DNA from: a bacterium
GTDB taxonomy: Bacteria > Cyanobacteriota > Vampirovibrionia > Gastranaerophilales > Gastranaerophilaceae
DNA: 44,791 bases
NCBI GenBank assembly: GCA_004558955.1
Contig: SFZC01000002.1
Location: 1 to 44,791, forward strand
Direction: 5' to 3'
In this document: positions 1 to 8,792 of the stretch, one piece after another
Numbering within the stretch: the stretch's first letter is position 1
Layout of the letters: the number at the start of each line of letters is the position of its first letter
Made by a program: the position numbers and the translations under genes
The notes under the pieces: model-generated
What the model saw: only the letters and a program-made list of their open reading frames with translations
Databases searched by the model: none
Told to the model about the DNA's origin: nothing

Positions 1-494
1 GCTTTTATACCTGTTCTTTCCGCCCCGTGAACAACATTTGCCAATGGTTCGCAAAAGGCAGCCTCATCAAAACTCAAATCTTCAGGCAAAATTAACATAT
101 TTCTCTTAACAATTCTTGCCGGAACAGTAATATATTGAGCATACGCACCGTTCAGCAAATTCAAATTTTCACAAAGATTATATTCACCTTTTCGACAGAA
201 AAAGCACTCTCCGCACGGTGCCGAATTTGCAGCAACAACCCTGTCACCGACCTTAAAACCTTCAACTCCTCGACCGAGTTTTGAGATAATTCCGGCAAAT
301 TCATGCCCAAATCCTGACGGAACTTCTTTTATCAAAACAGGGTGACCACGTCTGAAAGTTTTTACATCAGTTCCACAAGTCAGAGCCGACATAATTTTCA
401 CAACAACTTCACCTGCTTCGGGCGGTTTGACGGAAACCTCTTCAAACCTTATATCTTTTGGTGCATAATATTGAATTGCTTTCATTGTTTCCAT
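1..494 (-). CDS. Zinc-dependent alcohol dehydrogenase (MDR family), 3' end outside window
   Basis: The first ~164 residues of a medium-chain dehydrogenase/reductase are present; the C-terminal part, with the NAD(P)-binding fold, lies beyond the window edge. Visible features are the catalytic-zinc Cys in SALTCGTD, the GFGHEFAG motif with the zinc-ligand His and Glu, and the four-Cys structural zinc lobe (CGECFFCRKGEYNLC). These are typical of sorbitol/threonine dehydrogenase-like enzymes that oxidise polyols or alcohols with NAD(P); the substrate cannot be told. The start at 494 (METMKAIQYY) is preferred because AAGAAGG lies 8 bases upstream; ATG 485 is the alternative. It follows the TPR glycosyltransferase by 13 bases on the same strand and probably shares its transcript. 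Confidence 0.85.
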   Translation of the reverse strand, partial: METMKAIQYYAPKDIRFEEVSVKPPEAGEVVVKIMSALTCGTDVKTFRRGHPVLIKEVPSGFGHEFAGIISKLGRGVEGFKVGDRVVAANSAPCGECFFCRKGEYNLCENLNLLNGAYAQYITVPARIVKRNMLILPEDLSFDEAAFCEPLANVVHGAERTGIK

Positions 495-507
495 AATTTT
501 AACCTTC

Positions 508-1986
508 TTATTTAATATTTAACTTCCTTTTTAATTCACTTTCAACGTCATCAAAAACGCTTTGCCAATTTCTATCCTCATTTTGTCTGAAAATTTTAAC
601 ACTGTCATACCAATCACATTTTGACAAATCCACATGCCAACGCCAATTATAAATATAAGGCAACAAAACCCAACAAACTTTATTCATAGCACCTGCAAGG
701 TGAACCAACGAGGTATCATTTGAAATTATCAAATCCATATTTTCAATAGCCCCCGCAGTATCAGAAAAATCCCCAAAGGTTTCGCCAAGATTTATAACGT
801 TATATTTATTTTTAATTTTTTCAAACTCTTCCGAACCGTCAAAGGTTTGGAAAGAATAAAACTGAGTGTTTGGCAACTCAAAAAGCCTGAAAAAGTCTTC
901 CACCTTCAAAACCCGTTCAATATCGTAATGCGTATTACCTTGCCATTTTATACCAATTTTGAATTTATCATTTTGACAAAATTCCTCTTTGTATTTTTGT
1001 ATTTTTTCAGAACTTGCCTTTAAATATCCGCAGTCATGCCCGACAAAAACTTTGTCACCGATACAATTCAATACATGCGGAATACTCAAAAACGGAAGAT
1101 GATAATCAAAATATAATTCTTTTTTATAGTCAAAATTTTCAATAATTTCCGCTCCGTAAGAATTTTCTCTAAATAACGGAGCAAGTTCTTTTTGCGGTTT
1201 TATAATAAGTTTTTTACACATTGAAGTCAAAATCGGCACATAGCGATAAAACATCAACAAATCGCCAAATCCCGCTTCATAATAAGTAAAAAGCACTTTA
1301 CCTTTTAAATCTTCACCTTTCCACTCGGGTTTTAATTTCATCATTTCAGGATACAATTTTTCTTGAGAAAGAATTGCACTTTTTTTACATAAACGAGCCT
1401 CAAAATCCGCAAAACCGTTTTTGTAATCCTTAACCTGCATATACGCAAGCCCGAGGAAATAAGTAGTTTCCCAATCGTCAGGTTTAATTTCCAACGCTTT
1501 TTTATAGCATTCAATCGCACGATAAGGTTCGTTGTCGTTAAACGCCAAATAGGCAAGGTTATAATAGGATTCATACCCGTTCGGATTAACTTTTAAAGCC
1601 TCAATATAAGTATTTTTTGCCTCTTCCCATTTTCTGAGATTTTTATAACCCATTGCCAAATTGAACAAATTTTCATAAGTATGATTAACATTCACAATAT
1701 CTTTGTACAAATCGACAGCGGGTTCAAAATCCCCTTTTTCCAAATAAAGCTTTGCTAAATTTTCAAGATAATACAATCTCGGCTGAAGAGAAATCGCTTT
1801 TTTTATACAAATTTCTGCCTCTAAAAAATCATTTTTTTGAAAATTCAAAACTCCTAACAAGTCCCAAACTTCTGCATTTTCAGGTTCTGATTTTAAAATT
1901 CCCATATACAAATTTTGAGCAACCTCAAAATTACCCGACTTATGATTTTCAAACGCTTTATTAAAGATTTCGGAATGTTCTGTCAT
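508..1986 (-). CDS. TPR-repeat glycosyltransferase-like protein
   Basis: This 492-residue protein has two halves. Residues ~5-215 are tandem tetratricopeptide repeats (for example NPNGYESYYNLAYLAF and KPDDWETTYFLGLAYM). Residues ~225-492 resemble the sugar-nucleotide-binding half of GT9/heptosyltransferase-like enzymes, with KIGIKWQGN and the ISNDTSLVHLAGAM signature near residues 415-430. No signal peptide or membrane segment is seen, so it is probably cytosolic and may glycosylate a protein or surface glycan; the acceptor is unknown. AAGGATG 7 bases before the ATG is a good ribosome site and overlaps the stop region of the upstream permease gene (10-base gap), which indicates co-transcription with both permeases. 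Confidence 0.75.
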   Translation of the reverse strand: MTEHSEIFNKAFENHKSGNFEVAQNLYMGILKSEPENAEVWDLLGVLNFQKNDFLEAEICIKKAISLQPRLYYLENLAKLYLEKGDFEPAVDLYKDIVNVNHTYENLFNLAMGYKNLRKWEEAKNTYIEALKVNPNGYESYYNLAYLAFNDNEPYRAIECYKKALEIKPDDWETTYFLGLAYMQVKDYKNGFADFEARLCKKSAILSQEKLYPEMMKLKPEWKGEDLKGKVLFTYYEAGFGDLLMFYRYVPILTSMCKKLIIKPQKELAPLFRENSYGAEIIENFDYKKELYFDYHLPFLSIPHVLNCIGDKVFVGHDCGYLKASSEKIQKYKEEFCQNDKFKIGIKWQGNTHYDIERVLKVEDFFRLFELPNTQFYSFQTFDGSEEFEKIKNKYNVINLGETFGDFSDTAGAIENMDLIISNDTSLVHLAGAMNKVCWVLLPYIYNWRWHVDLSKCDWYDSVKIFRQNEDRNWQSVFDDVESELKRKLNIK

Positions 1987-1996
1987 AATTTCATCC

Positions 1997-2992
1997 TTAC
2001 AATGTAATTCCTAAAAATTTAAACATAAAATTTATATGCAAAATGTCGTGCTGAATAATCAAACCGACAAGCGAACTTGCGACAATCAAAATTGCTACAA
2101 TTATTGCCGTATCTTTTTTATCATTATTTCTTGTCAATAAAATCAACAAACCTAACCCCCCAGATGAGGACAAGCCCGCAATCAACGAACCGAAACTGAT
2201 AGTATGTTTCAAATATAAAAGTGTCAACATTACGGAAATCGCACAATTCGGAATCAGTCCGATAAGCGAAGCAATAATCGGTTGTAACGGAGAATCAATC
2301 AAACAATATTTTGCCAACACTTCCTCTGTTCCCGCAACGGATAACACATAGCCTAGCCCTATTGAAACAATTAAAATAAATATAAAAATATTAAACGTAT
2401 GTTTCAACGGATGAAACCACAAATCTTTTACAGGCGAATTTTCCGCAAGGTTATGATGACAACAACCGTCTTCTTCTACAGGTTCTTCAGCCTTTTGTAA
2501 CGGTTTCGGGTCATTAGCCTTGTAGGTAAAAATCAAATCCACAAGATAACCGACAATTATCGCAACAAAAATTTTAATCAAAAGAATCGGCAGAACGATG
2601 TACGCTTTTGAAGGTTCGGAAATCAAAATCGGAATTGCCTCGTCAGATGTGGCAAGATAAACCGATAACAAAGTACCACGACTCAAAATTCTTCGTGAAT
2701 ACAACGTACTTGCTATTACCGAAAATCCGCATTGAGGAATTGAGGCAAACAAACTTCCGAATAACGGACCGATTTTCTTCATAAAAAACACAAATAAATG
2801 ACGCTTTTTTGTAAAATAAATCTCAATCCATTCAATAAAAACAAACATTATGAACAAGAACGGAACCAGATTTAAACTGTCAACAAGAGCATCTTTCAAA
2901 AAATCAGGCAACCAACCTATCGGTTCAATTATATGCTCAGGTAAATTAAATATATAATTTATACTTGAAAATATTGATGACATTATGCTCAT
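1997..2992 (-). CDS. ArsP_2-type putative heavy-metal/manganese permease (copy 2)
   Basis: This 331-residue polytopic membrane protein has roughly ten hydrophobic segments. The halves carry related motifs: SIPQCGFSV with LSRGTLLSVYLATSDEAIPI in the first, and LIPNCAISVMLTLLYLK with SFGSLIAGLSSSGGLGLL in the second. This arrangement matches the family known as ArsP_2 or 'putative manganese transporter'. The central cytoplasmic loop contains GCCHH, a likely metal-binding motif. It is the second of two tandem paralogues, 19 bases after the first, with AAAGGAG 10 bases before the ATG. Substrate (Mn, arsenic species or another metal) is not determined by sequence. It likely forms a heteromeric or functional pair with its neighbour. 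Confidence 0.75.
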   Translation of the reverse strand: MSIMSSIFSSINYIFNLPEHIIEPIGWLPDFLKDALVDSLNLVPFLFIMFVFIEWIEIYFTKKRHLFVFFMKKIGPLFGSLFASIPQCGFSVIASTLYSRRILSRGTLLSVYLATSDEAIPILISEPSKAYIVLPILLIKIFVAIIVGYLVDLIFTYKANDPKPLQKAEEPVEEDGCCHHNLAENSPVKDLWFHPLKHTFNIFIFILIVSIGLGYVLSVAGTEEVLAKYCLIDSPLQPIIASLIGLIPNCAISVMLTLLYLKHTISFGSLIAGLSSSGGLGLLILLTRNNDKKDTAIIVAILIVASSLVGLIIQHDILHINFMFKFLGITL

Positions 2993-3011
2993 TTTAAAAT
3001 CGCTCCTTTAT

Positions 3012-3986
3012 TTAAGCAAAAAGTTTTATCATCGGAATAGGCAAACTGCAAGCCAAACACCCTACAACAATTCCGACAATCAGTAATAAAACAGTAATCA
3101 TAAATGTATCCGCATTGCGTTTTTTATTTTGTGCGGCAACCGTCAAAAGTCCGATACCGGTTGTTGTAACAAGTCCAGCAAGTAAAGCAGGAAAACAAAT
3201 TACACCTTTAACATAAGCCACCGCTAAAAATACCGAAGCCGCACAATTCGGAATTAGTCCGAAAATTGCACTGCCGACAACTTGAGATATCGGGGAATTT
3301 ATTTTTAATAACCCTGCAACCGCCTCTGCACTTCCGTAAGTGTTCACAGCCGAATAATACAATGCCAACGCAACTATGGTAAAAAACAGAATATTTACAG
3401 TATGTGTCATCGGGTGACCGAGCCACCCGGGCAAATCCTGTATTGTTGTTATTTTGTGGTGACAACAACCGTTTTCGTTAAGGTCAACATTGACTGCATT
3501 CGGGTCTTCCGTTTTTTTCTTCATAAAAATTAAAGTCGAATCAACAATTAACCATGCCAAAAGTCCGACTATAATTTTAATTACAATTATCGGAATTAAA
3601 ACATCTGTTCTTGAAGGGTCTAAAAACAATATCGGATAAGCATCATCGGAACAGGAAATAAAAAACGCTAACAAAGTTCCTCTGGTGATAAGTTTTCTTG
3701 CGTAATAAGTTCCTGCAATGACCTGAAATCCGCATTCGGGAATTACCGAAATAAACACACCGAACAAAGGTCCGAATTTTCTAATCAAATTAACCAAAAA
3801 TTTTATATTTTTCATAAAAAATCGTTCTAAAAGTTCAATAAAAAAATATAAAACTATCAAAACCGGAACAAAATACAAACCTTCAATTATCGACTGTTTG
3901 ATATAATCGGGGAATATCGGAATTTGCTCAATCAAAAACTTTGGTACCGCTAAAAGTTCTTGTAAATTCTTGATTATCTCTTCCAT
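3012..3986 (-). CDS. ArsP_2-type putative heavy-metal/manganese permease (copy 1)
   Basis: This 324-residue paralogue of the next gene has the same two-half membrane layout: VIPECGFQVIAGTYYARK and ITRGTLLAFFISCSDDAYPI in the first half, LIPNCAASVFLAVAYVKG and LLAGLVTTTGIGLL in the second. The central loop again holds GCCHH (NENGCCHHK). It is first in the minus-strand operon, so the promoter should lie in the 127-base divergent gap to alr. GGCGGG 7 bases upstream of the ATG may be the ribosome site. Family membership rests on the conserved Asn/Gln-Cys and Ser-Asp-(Glu/Asp)-Ala motifs; the transported ion is unknown. Confidence 0.75.
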   Translation of the reverse strand: MEEIIKNLQELLAVPKFLIEQIPIFPDYIKQSIIEGLYFVPVLIVLYFFIELLERFFMKNIKFLVNLIRKFGPLFGVFISVIPECGFQVIAGTYYARKLITRGTLLAFFISCSDDAYPILFLDPSRTDVLIPIIVIKIIVGLLAWLIVDSTLIFMKKKTEDPNAVNVDLNENGCCHHKITTIQDLPGWLGHPMTHTVNILFFTIVALALYYSAVNTYGSAEAVAGLLKINSPISQVVGSAIFGLIPNCAASVFLAVAYVKGVICFPALLAGLVTTTGIGLLTVAAQNKKRNADTFMITVLLLIVGIVVGCLACSLPIPMIKLFA

Positions 3987-4076
3987 AAAAAATCCCGCCT
4001 ATACTGTTCCAAAATAATTTTATCACAAGTTTGTCAAAATTTCCGACTTTTAACAAAAAAAAATACCGTTTACAAA

Positions 4077-4104
4077 TTGATTATAAAAAATTTTGTCATA
4101 TACT
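4077..4104 (+). promoter_or_regulatory. Sigma70-type promoter of alr
   Basis: TTGATT (4077-4082) and TATACT (4099-4104) are separated by 16 bases. The -10 box ends 9 bases before ATG 4114, and no Shine-Dalgarno lies between, so the transcript would have almost no leader. This makes the TTG at 4093 an unlikely start, since it lies inside the promoter. Confidence 0.6.
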
Positions 4105-4113
4105 GAAATTGCT

Positions 4114-5235
4114 ATGAAAAATACACGACAAACAAACATAAATATCCACCGAGATGCATGGGTAGAAATAAACATTTCAAATCTTGAACACAATATTAAA
4201 GAAATAAAATCAAAAATTCCGCAAGGAACAAAACTTCTAGGAGTGGTAAAAGCTGATGCCTACGGACACGGTGCAGTTATGCTTGCTCCAACGATTTTGG
4301 CAAGCGGAATTGATATGCTCGGAGTTGCATCTATTGATGAAGGTGTTGATTTAAGAGAAGCCAATATAAATTGCGAAATTTTGGTACTCGGTGCTGTTCC
4401 GGTTTGGGCAGTCGAAAGTGCCGTTAAAAACGACATAAGCATTGCAATATTTTCACAAGGACACATTCAAGCCTGTGAACAAGCCTACAAACGTACGGGT
4501 AAGAAACCGAAAGTTCATATCAAACTGGATACAGGCATGAACAGAATCGGAATCAGAACAGAAGAGGCAATTAAGTTTATTAAGGAAGTTCAAAGTTGCG
4601 GTTTTATTGACTTACAAGGGATTTTCACTCACCTTGCGGCGGCAGAAGAATATGACAAAGCGCAAGAACAAATCCGCAAATGGAACTCTGTAATCGACAA
4701 CGTGAATACTGACGGCTTGTTGTTACATATTTTAAATACGGCAGGAAGTATTTGTTATAACGTTCCAAATTCAAATATGAGAAGAATCGGAATTTCCTTG
4801 TACGGACTTTACCCAGATTTTCCTGATATTGAGTTTAAAAAACCTGATTTAAAACCGTTGATTTCGTTAAAAGGTCGTATCGTAAATATTCACACTGCAA
4901 GAAACGGCGAAGGGGTAAGTTATTGTCACACCTTCACGGCAAAAGGTGACAGAATTATTGCAACCGTTCCAATCGGCTATGCTGACGGAGTTCCAAGACT
5001 TCTTTCAAATAAAATAAAAGGAGTTTTGAACGGAGTTGAAGTTCCGCAAGTCGGAAATATTACAATGGATCAAATGATGTTTGACGTAACTGACGCAAAA
5101 GCAAACATTGGCGATATCATCACACTTTTGGACGAAAATCATTCTATTGACGAATGGGCAAAAATATTACACACAATTAACTACGAATTGACTTGTCGTC
5201 TAAAAGTAAGACTACCAAGAGTTTACACAAGATAA
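4114..5235 (+). CDS. alr: Alanine racemase
   Basis: This PLP enzyme interconverts L- and D-alanine and supplies D-Ala for peptidoglycan. With the ATG at 4114 it has 373 residues, the normal length. The PLP lysine is K46 in LGVVKADAYGHG; the second catalytic residue is the Tyr of GEGVSYCHTF; IGYADGVPR and QVGNITMDQ are further family signatures. An in-frame TTG at 4093 would add seven residues but lies inside the predicted promoter. It is transcribed divergently from the permease operon. The lpd-like gene follows after 14 bases with its own ribosome site, so the two are probably one transcript. Confidence 0.93.
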   Translation: MKNTRQTNINIHRDAWVEINISNLEHNIKEIKSKIPQGTKLLGVVKADAYGHGAVMLAPTILASGIDMLGVASIDEGVDLREANINCEILVLGAVPVWAVESAVKNDISIAIFSQGHIQACEQAYKRTGKKPKVHIKLDTGMNRIGIRTEEAIKFIKEVQSCGFIDLQGIFTHLAAAEEYDKAQEQIRKWNSVIDNVNTDGLLLHILNTAGSICYNVPNSNMRRIGISLYGLYPDFPDIEFKKPDLKPLISLKGRIVNIHTARNGEGVSYCHTFTAKGDRIIATVPIGYADGVPRLLSNKIKGVLNGVEVPQVGNITMDQMMFDVTDAKANIGDIITLLDENHSIDEWAKILHTINYELTCRLKVRLPRVYTR

Positions 5236-5249
5236 AAGGAATTGACGGT

Positions 5250-6488
5250 ATGGAAAATTTTGATTACGGAATAATTGGCGGCGGACCGGCTGGCTATACG
5301 GCAGCCTTACACGCAGCAGCAAACGGACATAACGTGATTTTATTTGAAAAAGATGAAATCGGCGGAGCGTGCCTGAATCGTGGCTGTATTCCAACCAAAA
5401 CCATTTTACATTCGTCTGAAATTTTTGCACAAATTTCAAAAAGCGAAGAACTAGGAATTGTTGCTAATGACGTAAATATAGATTTTCCAAAAGTTATGGA
5501 ACACAAAAATAAAGTGGTCGAAAAACTCCGCAAAGGAATTGAACTTGCACTGAAAAATGCAAAAGTTACCGTTGTAAAAGCTGAGGCAAAACTTTTGTCA
5601 AACACAAAAATTGCGGCGAATGACACGGTTTATTCCTGTGACAAAATAATTTGTGCTACGGGTGCATTTCCACGAGTATTGAAAGGTTTGGAATTTGACG
5701 GAGAATTTTTAATTTCTTCAGACGATATCTTGAGCCTTGAAACCTTACCTAAAAGTCTTCTCATTGTCGGCTCGGGGGCTATCGGCCTTGAATGGGCGGG
5801 AATTATGTCAAATTTCGGAGTTGAAACAACTGTACTTGAAGCTGCTCCACATCTTTTGCCTATCGCAGACCTTGAGGTTTCAAAACGTATTGAAAGAATT
5901 TTCAAAACAAAAAAAATAAACTTTTTCACAAACACAACTATTCAAAAAATTGAAAATAAACAGGTTACGCTGTCAAACGAAAAAGTTTTATCACCTGAAA
6001 AAATCCTCGTAGCAGTCGGCAGAGTTCCAAATTCGACAGAAAAACTTGACGGAGTAAAATATATCGGCGATGTATCAGGACAAATCCAACTTGCTCATTT
6101 TGCAATAAAAGAAGCACTTGAAGAGGTTTCAAATATCACTTTCCGCAAAGATTTAACACCGAGCGTAATTTACGGCACACCTGAAGTGGCATGGGTCGGA
6201 AAAAGAGAACAGGACTTAGAAGCAGGAACTTATAAAAAATCAATGTTTCTGATTTCAGCACTCGGCAAAGCGAATTGCGACAATGCAACTGACGGATTTA
6301 TCAAACTTTTGGTTCAAGAAAATAAAATTGTCGGAGCTCATATTGTTTCAAATGAAGCATCTTCACTTCTTCAACAAGTTTTAATCGCTATTCAAAATAA
6401 TATTTCCGTTGACAAAATGAAAGAAATTTGTTTTGCTCACCCGACTTATTCTGAAGGAATTTTTGAGAGCCTGTTCCGCATAAATTAA
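5250..6488 (+). CDS. Dihydrolipoyl dehydrogenase-like flavoprotein, shortened
   Basis: This is a pyridine nucleotide-disulfide oxidoreductase, closest to dihydrolipoamide dehydrogenase (E3). Visible are the FAD motif GGGPAG (residues 10-15), the redox pair C41/C46 in GGACLNRGCIPTK, the NAD motif GSGAIGLEWAG, and the C-terminal FAHPTYSE with the His/Glu active pair. At 412 residues it is ~50 shorter than usual: between GRVPN and YIGD there are only about 10 residues instead of ~35. ATG 5250 is chosen over the upstream frame overlapping alr because AAAAGGA (5234-5240) lies 9 bases before it. No E1/E2 or glycine-cleavage genes are nearby, so its partner complex is unknown. Confidence 0.8.
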   Translation: MENFDYGIIGGGPAGYTAALHAAANGHNVILFEKDEIGGACLNRGCIPTKTILHSSEIFAQISKSEELGIVANDVNIDFPKVMEHKNKVVEKLRKGIELALKNAKVTVVKAEAKLLSNTKIAANDTVYSCDKIICATGAFPRVLKGLEFDGEFLISSDDILSLETLPKSLLIVGSGAIGLEWAGIMSNFGVETTVLEAAPHLLPIADLEVSKRIERIFKTKKINFFTNTTIQKIENKQVTLSNEKVLSPEKILVAVGRVPNSTEKLDGVKYIGDVSGQIQLAHFAIKEALEEVSNITFRKDLTPSVIYGTPEVAWVGKREQDLEAGTYKKSMFLISALGKANCDNATDGFIKLLVQENKIVGAHIVSNEASSLLQQVLIAIQNNISVDKMKEICFAHPTYSEGIFESLFRIN

Positions 6489-6536
6489 AACAATAGGATA
6501 ATTGCAGAAAATAAATTTATAAAATAGAATTAAATA

Positions 6537-7496
6537 ATGGCAAAAAAAATATTAGAAATTAAAAATTTAGAAGTTGAATATCAATCAAAGAAAAATATTT
6601 TTGGCGGAGTAAAAACTGTCCATGCGGTAAACAATGTTTCACTTTCAGCCGACAAAGGCGAAATCCTTGCAATCGCAGGAGAATCAGGTTGCGGCAAATC
6701 AACACTTGCCAAAGCAATTATGAAACTTGTCGAAATAAAAAGAGGGGAAGTTTTTGTAAATAATCAAAATATTATAGAAGAATCAAATAACAAAAATTTT
6801 TACAAAAGCATTCAAATGATTTTCCAAAACCCTTACGCAAGCCTAAATCCGAAGATGAAAATCAATCAAATTTTGAGAGAACCGCTCGAAATTAATACAA
6901 AATTATCAAAAGAAGAAATAAACAAAATAGTTTTAGAAAAAATCCACAGTGTCGGGCTTGATGAAAGTTGCCTAAATCTTTATCCACACGAATTTTCAGG
7001 AGGTCAAAGACAAAGAATTGCAATCGCAAGAGCTCTAGTACTCAATCCGCCGATAATCATTGCCGATGAGCCCGTAAGTGCGTTAGACGTGAGCATTCAG
7101 GCTCAAATTATAAATTTATTGAAAGAATTAAAGAAAAACTTTAATCTTACCATTTTGTTTATTTCGCACGATTTGAGCGTAATCAAATATATTTCTGATA
7201 AAATCGCAATAATGTATTTGGGCGAAGTTATTGAATTTGGAACAACCGAAGAGATTTTTTCAAATCCAAAACACCCATATACAAAGGCGTTGCTCGGTGC
7301 TGCTCCACAGCTTAACGAGAAAAATTCAAGAGAAAAAATCAGCCTGAAAGGTGAACTCCCGTCACCTGAAAATTTGCCAAGCGGTTGCAAATTCCATACA
7401 AGATGTCCGTTTGTTATGGGAAAATGCAAAAATGAAATGCCTCAAAATATTAATTTTTCAAATGTACATTTTTGTAAATGTTTTTTATATGAATAG
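6537..7496 (+). CDS. Oligopeptide/dipeptide ABC transporter ATP-binding protein (OppF/DppF type)
   Basis: This 319-residue ATPase carries Walker A GESGCGKST (residues 48-56), the Q-loop region IQMIFQNPYASLNPK, ABC signature FSGGQRQRIAIARAL, Walker B IIIADEPVSALD and the switch His in FISHDLSV. The C-terminal oligo_HPY extension (FHTRCPFVMGKC) marks it as the peptide/nickel import class. It would energise uptake through partner permeases, but neither permeases, binding protein nor the usual second ATPase is next to it. No Shine-Dalgarno is present; TAGAAT at 6525-6530 ends exactly six bases before the ATG, fitting the leaderless pattern seen elsewhere in the window, although the area is very AT-rich. 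Confidence 0.88.
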   Translation: MAKKILEIKNLEVEYQSKKNIFGGVKTVHAVNNVSLSADKGEILAIAGESGCGKSTLAKAIMKLVEIKRGEVFVNNQNIIEESNNKNFYKSIQMIFQNPYASLNPKMKINQILREPLEINTKLSKEEINKIVLEKIHSVGLDESCLNLYPHEFSGGQRQRIAIARALVLNPPIIIADEPVSALDVSIQAQIINLLKELKKNFNLTILFISHDLSVIKYISDKIAIMYLGEVIEFGTTEEIFSNPKHPYTKALLGAAPQLNEKNSREKISLKGELPSPENLPSGCKFHTRCPFVMGKCKNEMPQNINFSNVHFCKCFLYE

Positions 7497-7529
7497 CAAA
7501 AATTTTTATTCATAAATTTTAAAAGAAAT

Positions 7530-8291
7530 ATGATAAAAATTAATATTAACAAAGCAACATCCTTTTTACCGCTAAAAAAAGTTAACAAAGCGGAACGAAC
7601 AGCAGCAAGAAGATTAAAACTTGCACAAGGAATGAACGACCAATTCTGTGACTCCGTACTTTCAAATATGGACGACGGGAAAATTACCTTGCCCGCCTTT
7701 GTAAGATTGCTAAAAAAAGCAACAGGAGCAAAAATTGACATCAAAGGCACCAGATTATATACAGGACAAGGAATAGTTACCCACAAAGTAGATGCCGCAA
7801 ACCAAATGTCAGGGTACGTTTTGGGAATTCCTTTTGCTTACGGTCAAAAATTCATCAATATGTCAACCCTGAAACGTGCGTTAAAATATACACAAGAAAT
7901 TTTCACGGAAATCACAAACCCGAAAATTCACGGACGTATGGTATCAATGTTTAACAAAGGGTTTGACACAACAAAAGTTGTAATATTTTTAAATGAAAAA
8001 GTAAAAATAAAAGGCAAATTATTGAAAAAAGATTTGCAAGCCTTTTTGAAACCGATGTCAATGGAAGAAAAGATTGACAATTTGCAAGCCCTCAGATACG
8101 GAATTATGCACGCACAAAATTGTGATGAATTTTCAAAACATTATATGAAGAAAATGAATGGCGACAGCCGTTTTCAGGGAAAATTCGGGGAAGATTCCAT
8201 AAATGATACTCGTTTTCAATACCCTGAAAAACTTGAAATGGTAAATCAGGAACTTGCAAAAACATTACAAAAGGCTAGAGCAAAAAAATAA
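7530..8291 (+). CDS. Hypothetical protein, 253 residues, lineage-specific
   Basis: I do not recognise this protein. It is basic and appears soluble, with no signal peptide and no clear membrane segment. It begins MIKININKATSFLPLKK and contains a Lys/Arg-rich N-terminal region, a central mixed section and a helical C-terminus ending in KTLQKARAKK. The gene lies between the ABC ATPase (33-base gap) and smpB (21-base gap) on the same strand, with AAAAGAA a few bases before ATG as a weak ribosome site. smpB seems to have its own promoter at this gene's end, so the neighbours may not share function. The gene is considered real from its length and its even coding composition. Confidence 0.7.
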   Translation: MIKININKATSFLPLKKVNKAERTAARRLKLAQGMNDQFCDSVLSNMDDGKITLPAFVRLLKKATGAKIDIKGTRLYTGQGIVTHKVDAANQMSGYVLGIPFAYGQKFINMSTLKRALKYTQEIFTEITNPKIHGRMVSMFNKGFDTTKVVIFLNEKVKIKGKLLKKDLQAFLKPMSMEEKIDNLQALRYGIMHAQNCDEFSKHYMKKMNGDSRFQGKFGEDSINDTRFQYPEKLEMVNQELAKTLQKARAKK

Positions 8292-8297
8292 ACTCTG

Positions 8298-8306
8298 TGT
8301 TATAAT
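8298..8306 (+). promoter_or_regulatory. Extended -10 promoter of smpB
   Basis: TGT followed by a perfect TATAAT (8301-8306) ends six bases before ATG 8313. No recognisable -35 or Shine-Dalgarno is present. The predicted +1 is the A of the start codon. Confidence 0.6.
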
Positions 8307-8312
8307 CAGTTT

Positions 8313-8759
8313 ATGGAGAAAAAAGTTATAACAACAAACAGAAAAGCGTTTCACGACTACACTATTTTTGAAAAATATGTAGCGGGAATTGTTTTGACCG
8401 GAACTGAAATTAAATCTGTCCGTAAAAGTGCAATAAACTTGAAAGACAGTTTTTGCAAAATTGAAGACAACGAAATATTTTTATATAACTGCCACATTTC
8501 TCCGTACGAACAGGGGAACAGGTTTAACCACAAGGCTGAGCGGACAAGGAAACTTCTTTTAACAAAAAAAGAAATTCTCAAAATGCACTCAAAAATTAAA
8601 AAAGACGGTTACACCATTGTTCCATTGGAAGTTTTTATAGTAAAAGGGTTTGCAAAAGTCGAAATCGGTCTTGCAAAGGGTAAAAAGCTCTACGATAAAC
8701 GTGAGAGCCTTGCAAAAAAAGACCAACAACGTGAAATTGACAGAAAAATGAAGTATTAA
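8313..8759 (+). CDS. smpB: SsrA-binding protein SmpB
   Basis: SmpB binds tmRNA and delivers it to ribosomes stalled on broken mRNA (trans-translation). The 148-residue length is normal. Conserved sequences are NRKAFHDYTIFEKYVAGIVL, GTEIKSVRKSAINLKDSF, ISPYEQGNRFNH and the basic tail KGKKLYDKRESLAKKDQQRE, which inserts into the mRNA channel. The gene seems to be transcribed from its own extended -10 box with no leader. Its partner tmRNA gene (ssrA) is not seen in this window. A REP-like hairpin starts 10 bases after the stop codon and marks the left edge of the accessory region. Confidence 0.95.
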   Translation: MEKKVITTNRKAFHDYTIFEKYVAGIVLTGTEIKSVRKSAINLKDSFCKIEDNEIFLYNCHISPYEQGNRFNHKAERTRKLLLTKKEILKMHSKIKKDGYTIVPLEVFIVKGFAKVEIGLAKGKKLYDKRESLAKKDQQREIDRKMKY

Positions 8760-8769
8760 ATTTTTTATT

Positions 8770-8792
8770 GTCGGCAAGCTATGCCGACCTAC
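8770..8792 (-). repeat. REP-like hairpin R1 (GTCGGCA class)
   Basis: The arms GTCGGCA/TGCCGAC are a perfect 7-bp stem around a 5-base loop (8770-8788). Read on the minus strand the hairpin is preceded by GTAG (8789-8792), the tetranucleotide that accompanies REP elements mobilised by RAYT transposases. Confidence 0.65.

Noticed and set aside
4093..4113. TTG start for alr adding seven residues
   Set aside because: The codons overlap the predicted promoter, have no ribosome site, and homologous alanine racemases need no such extension.
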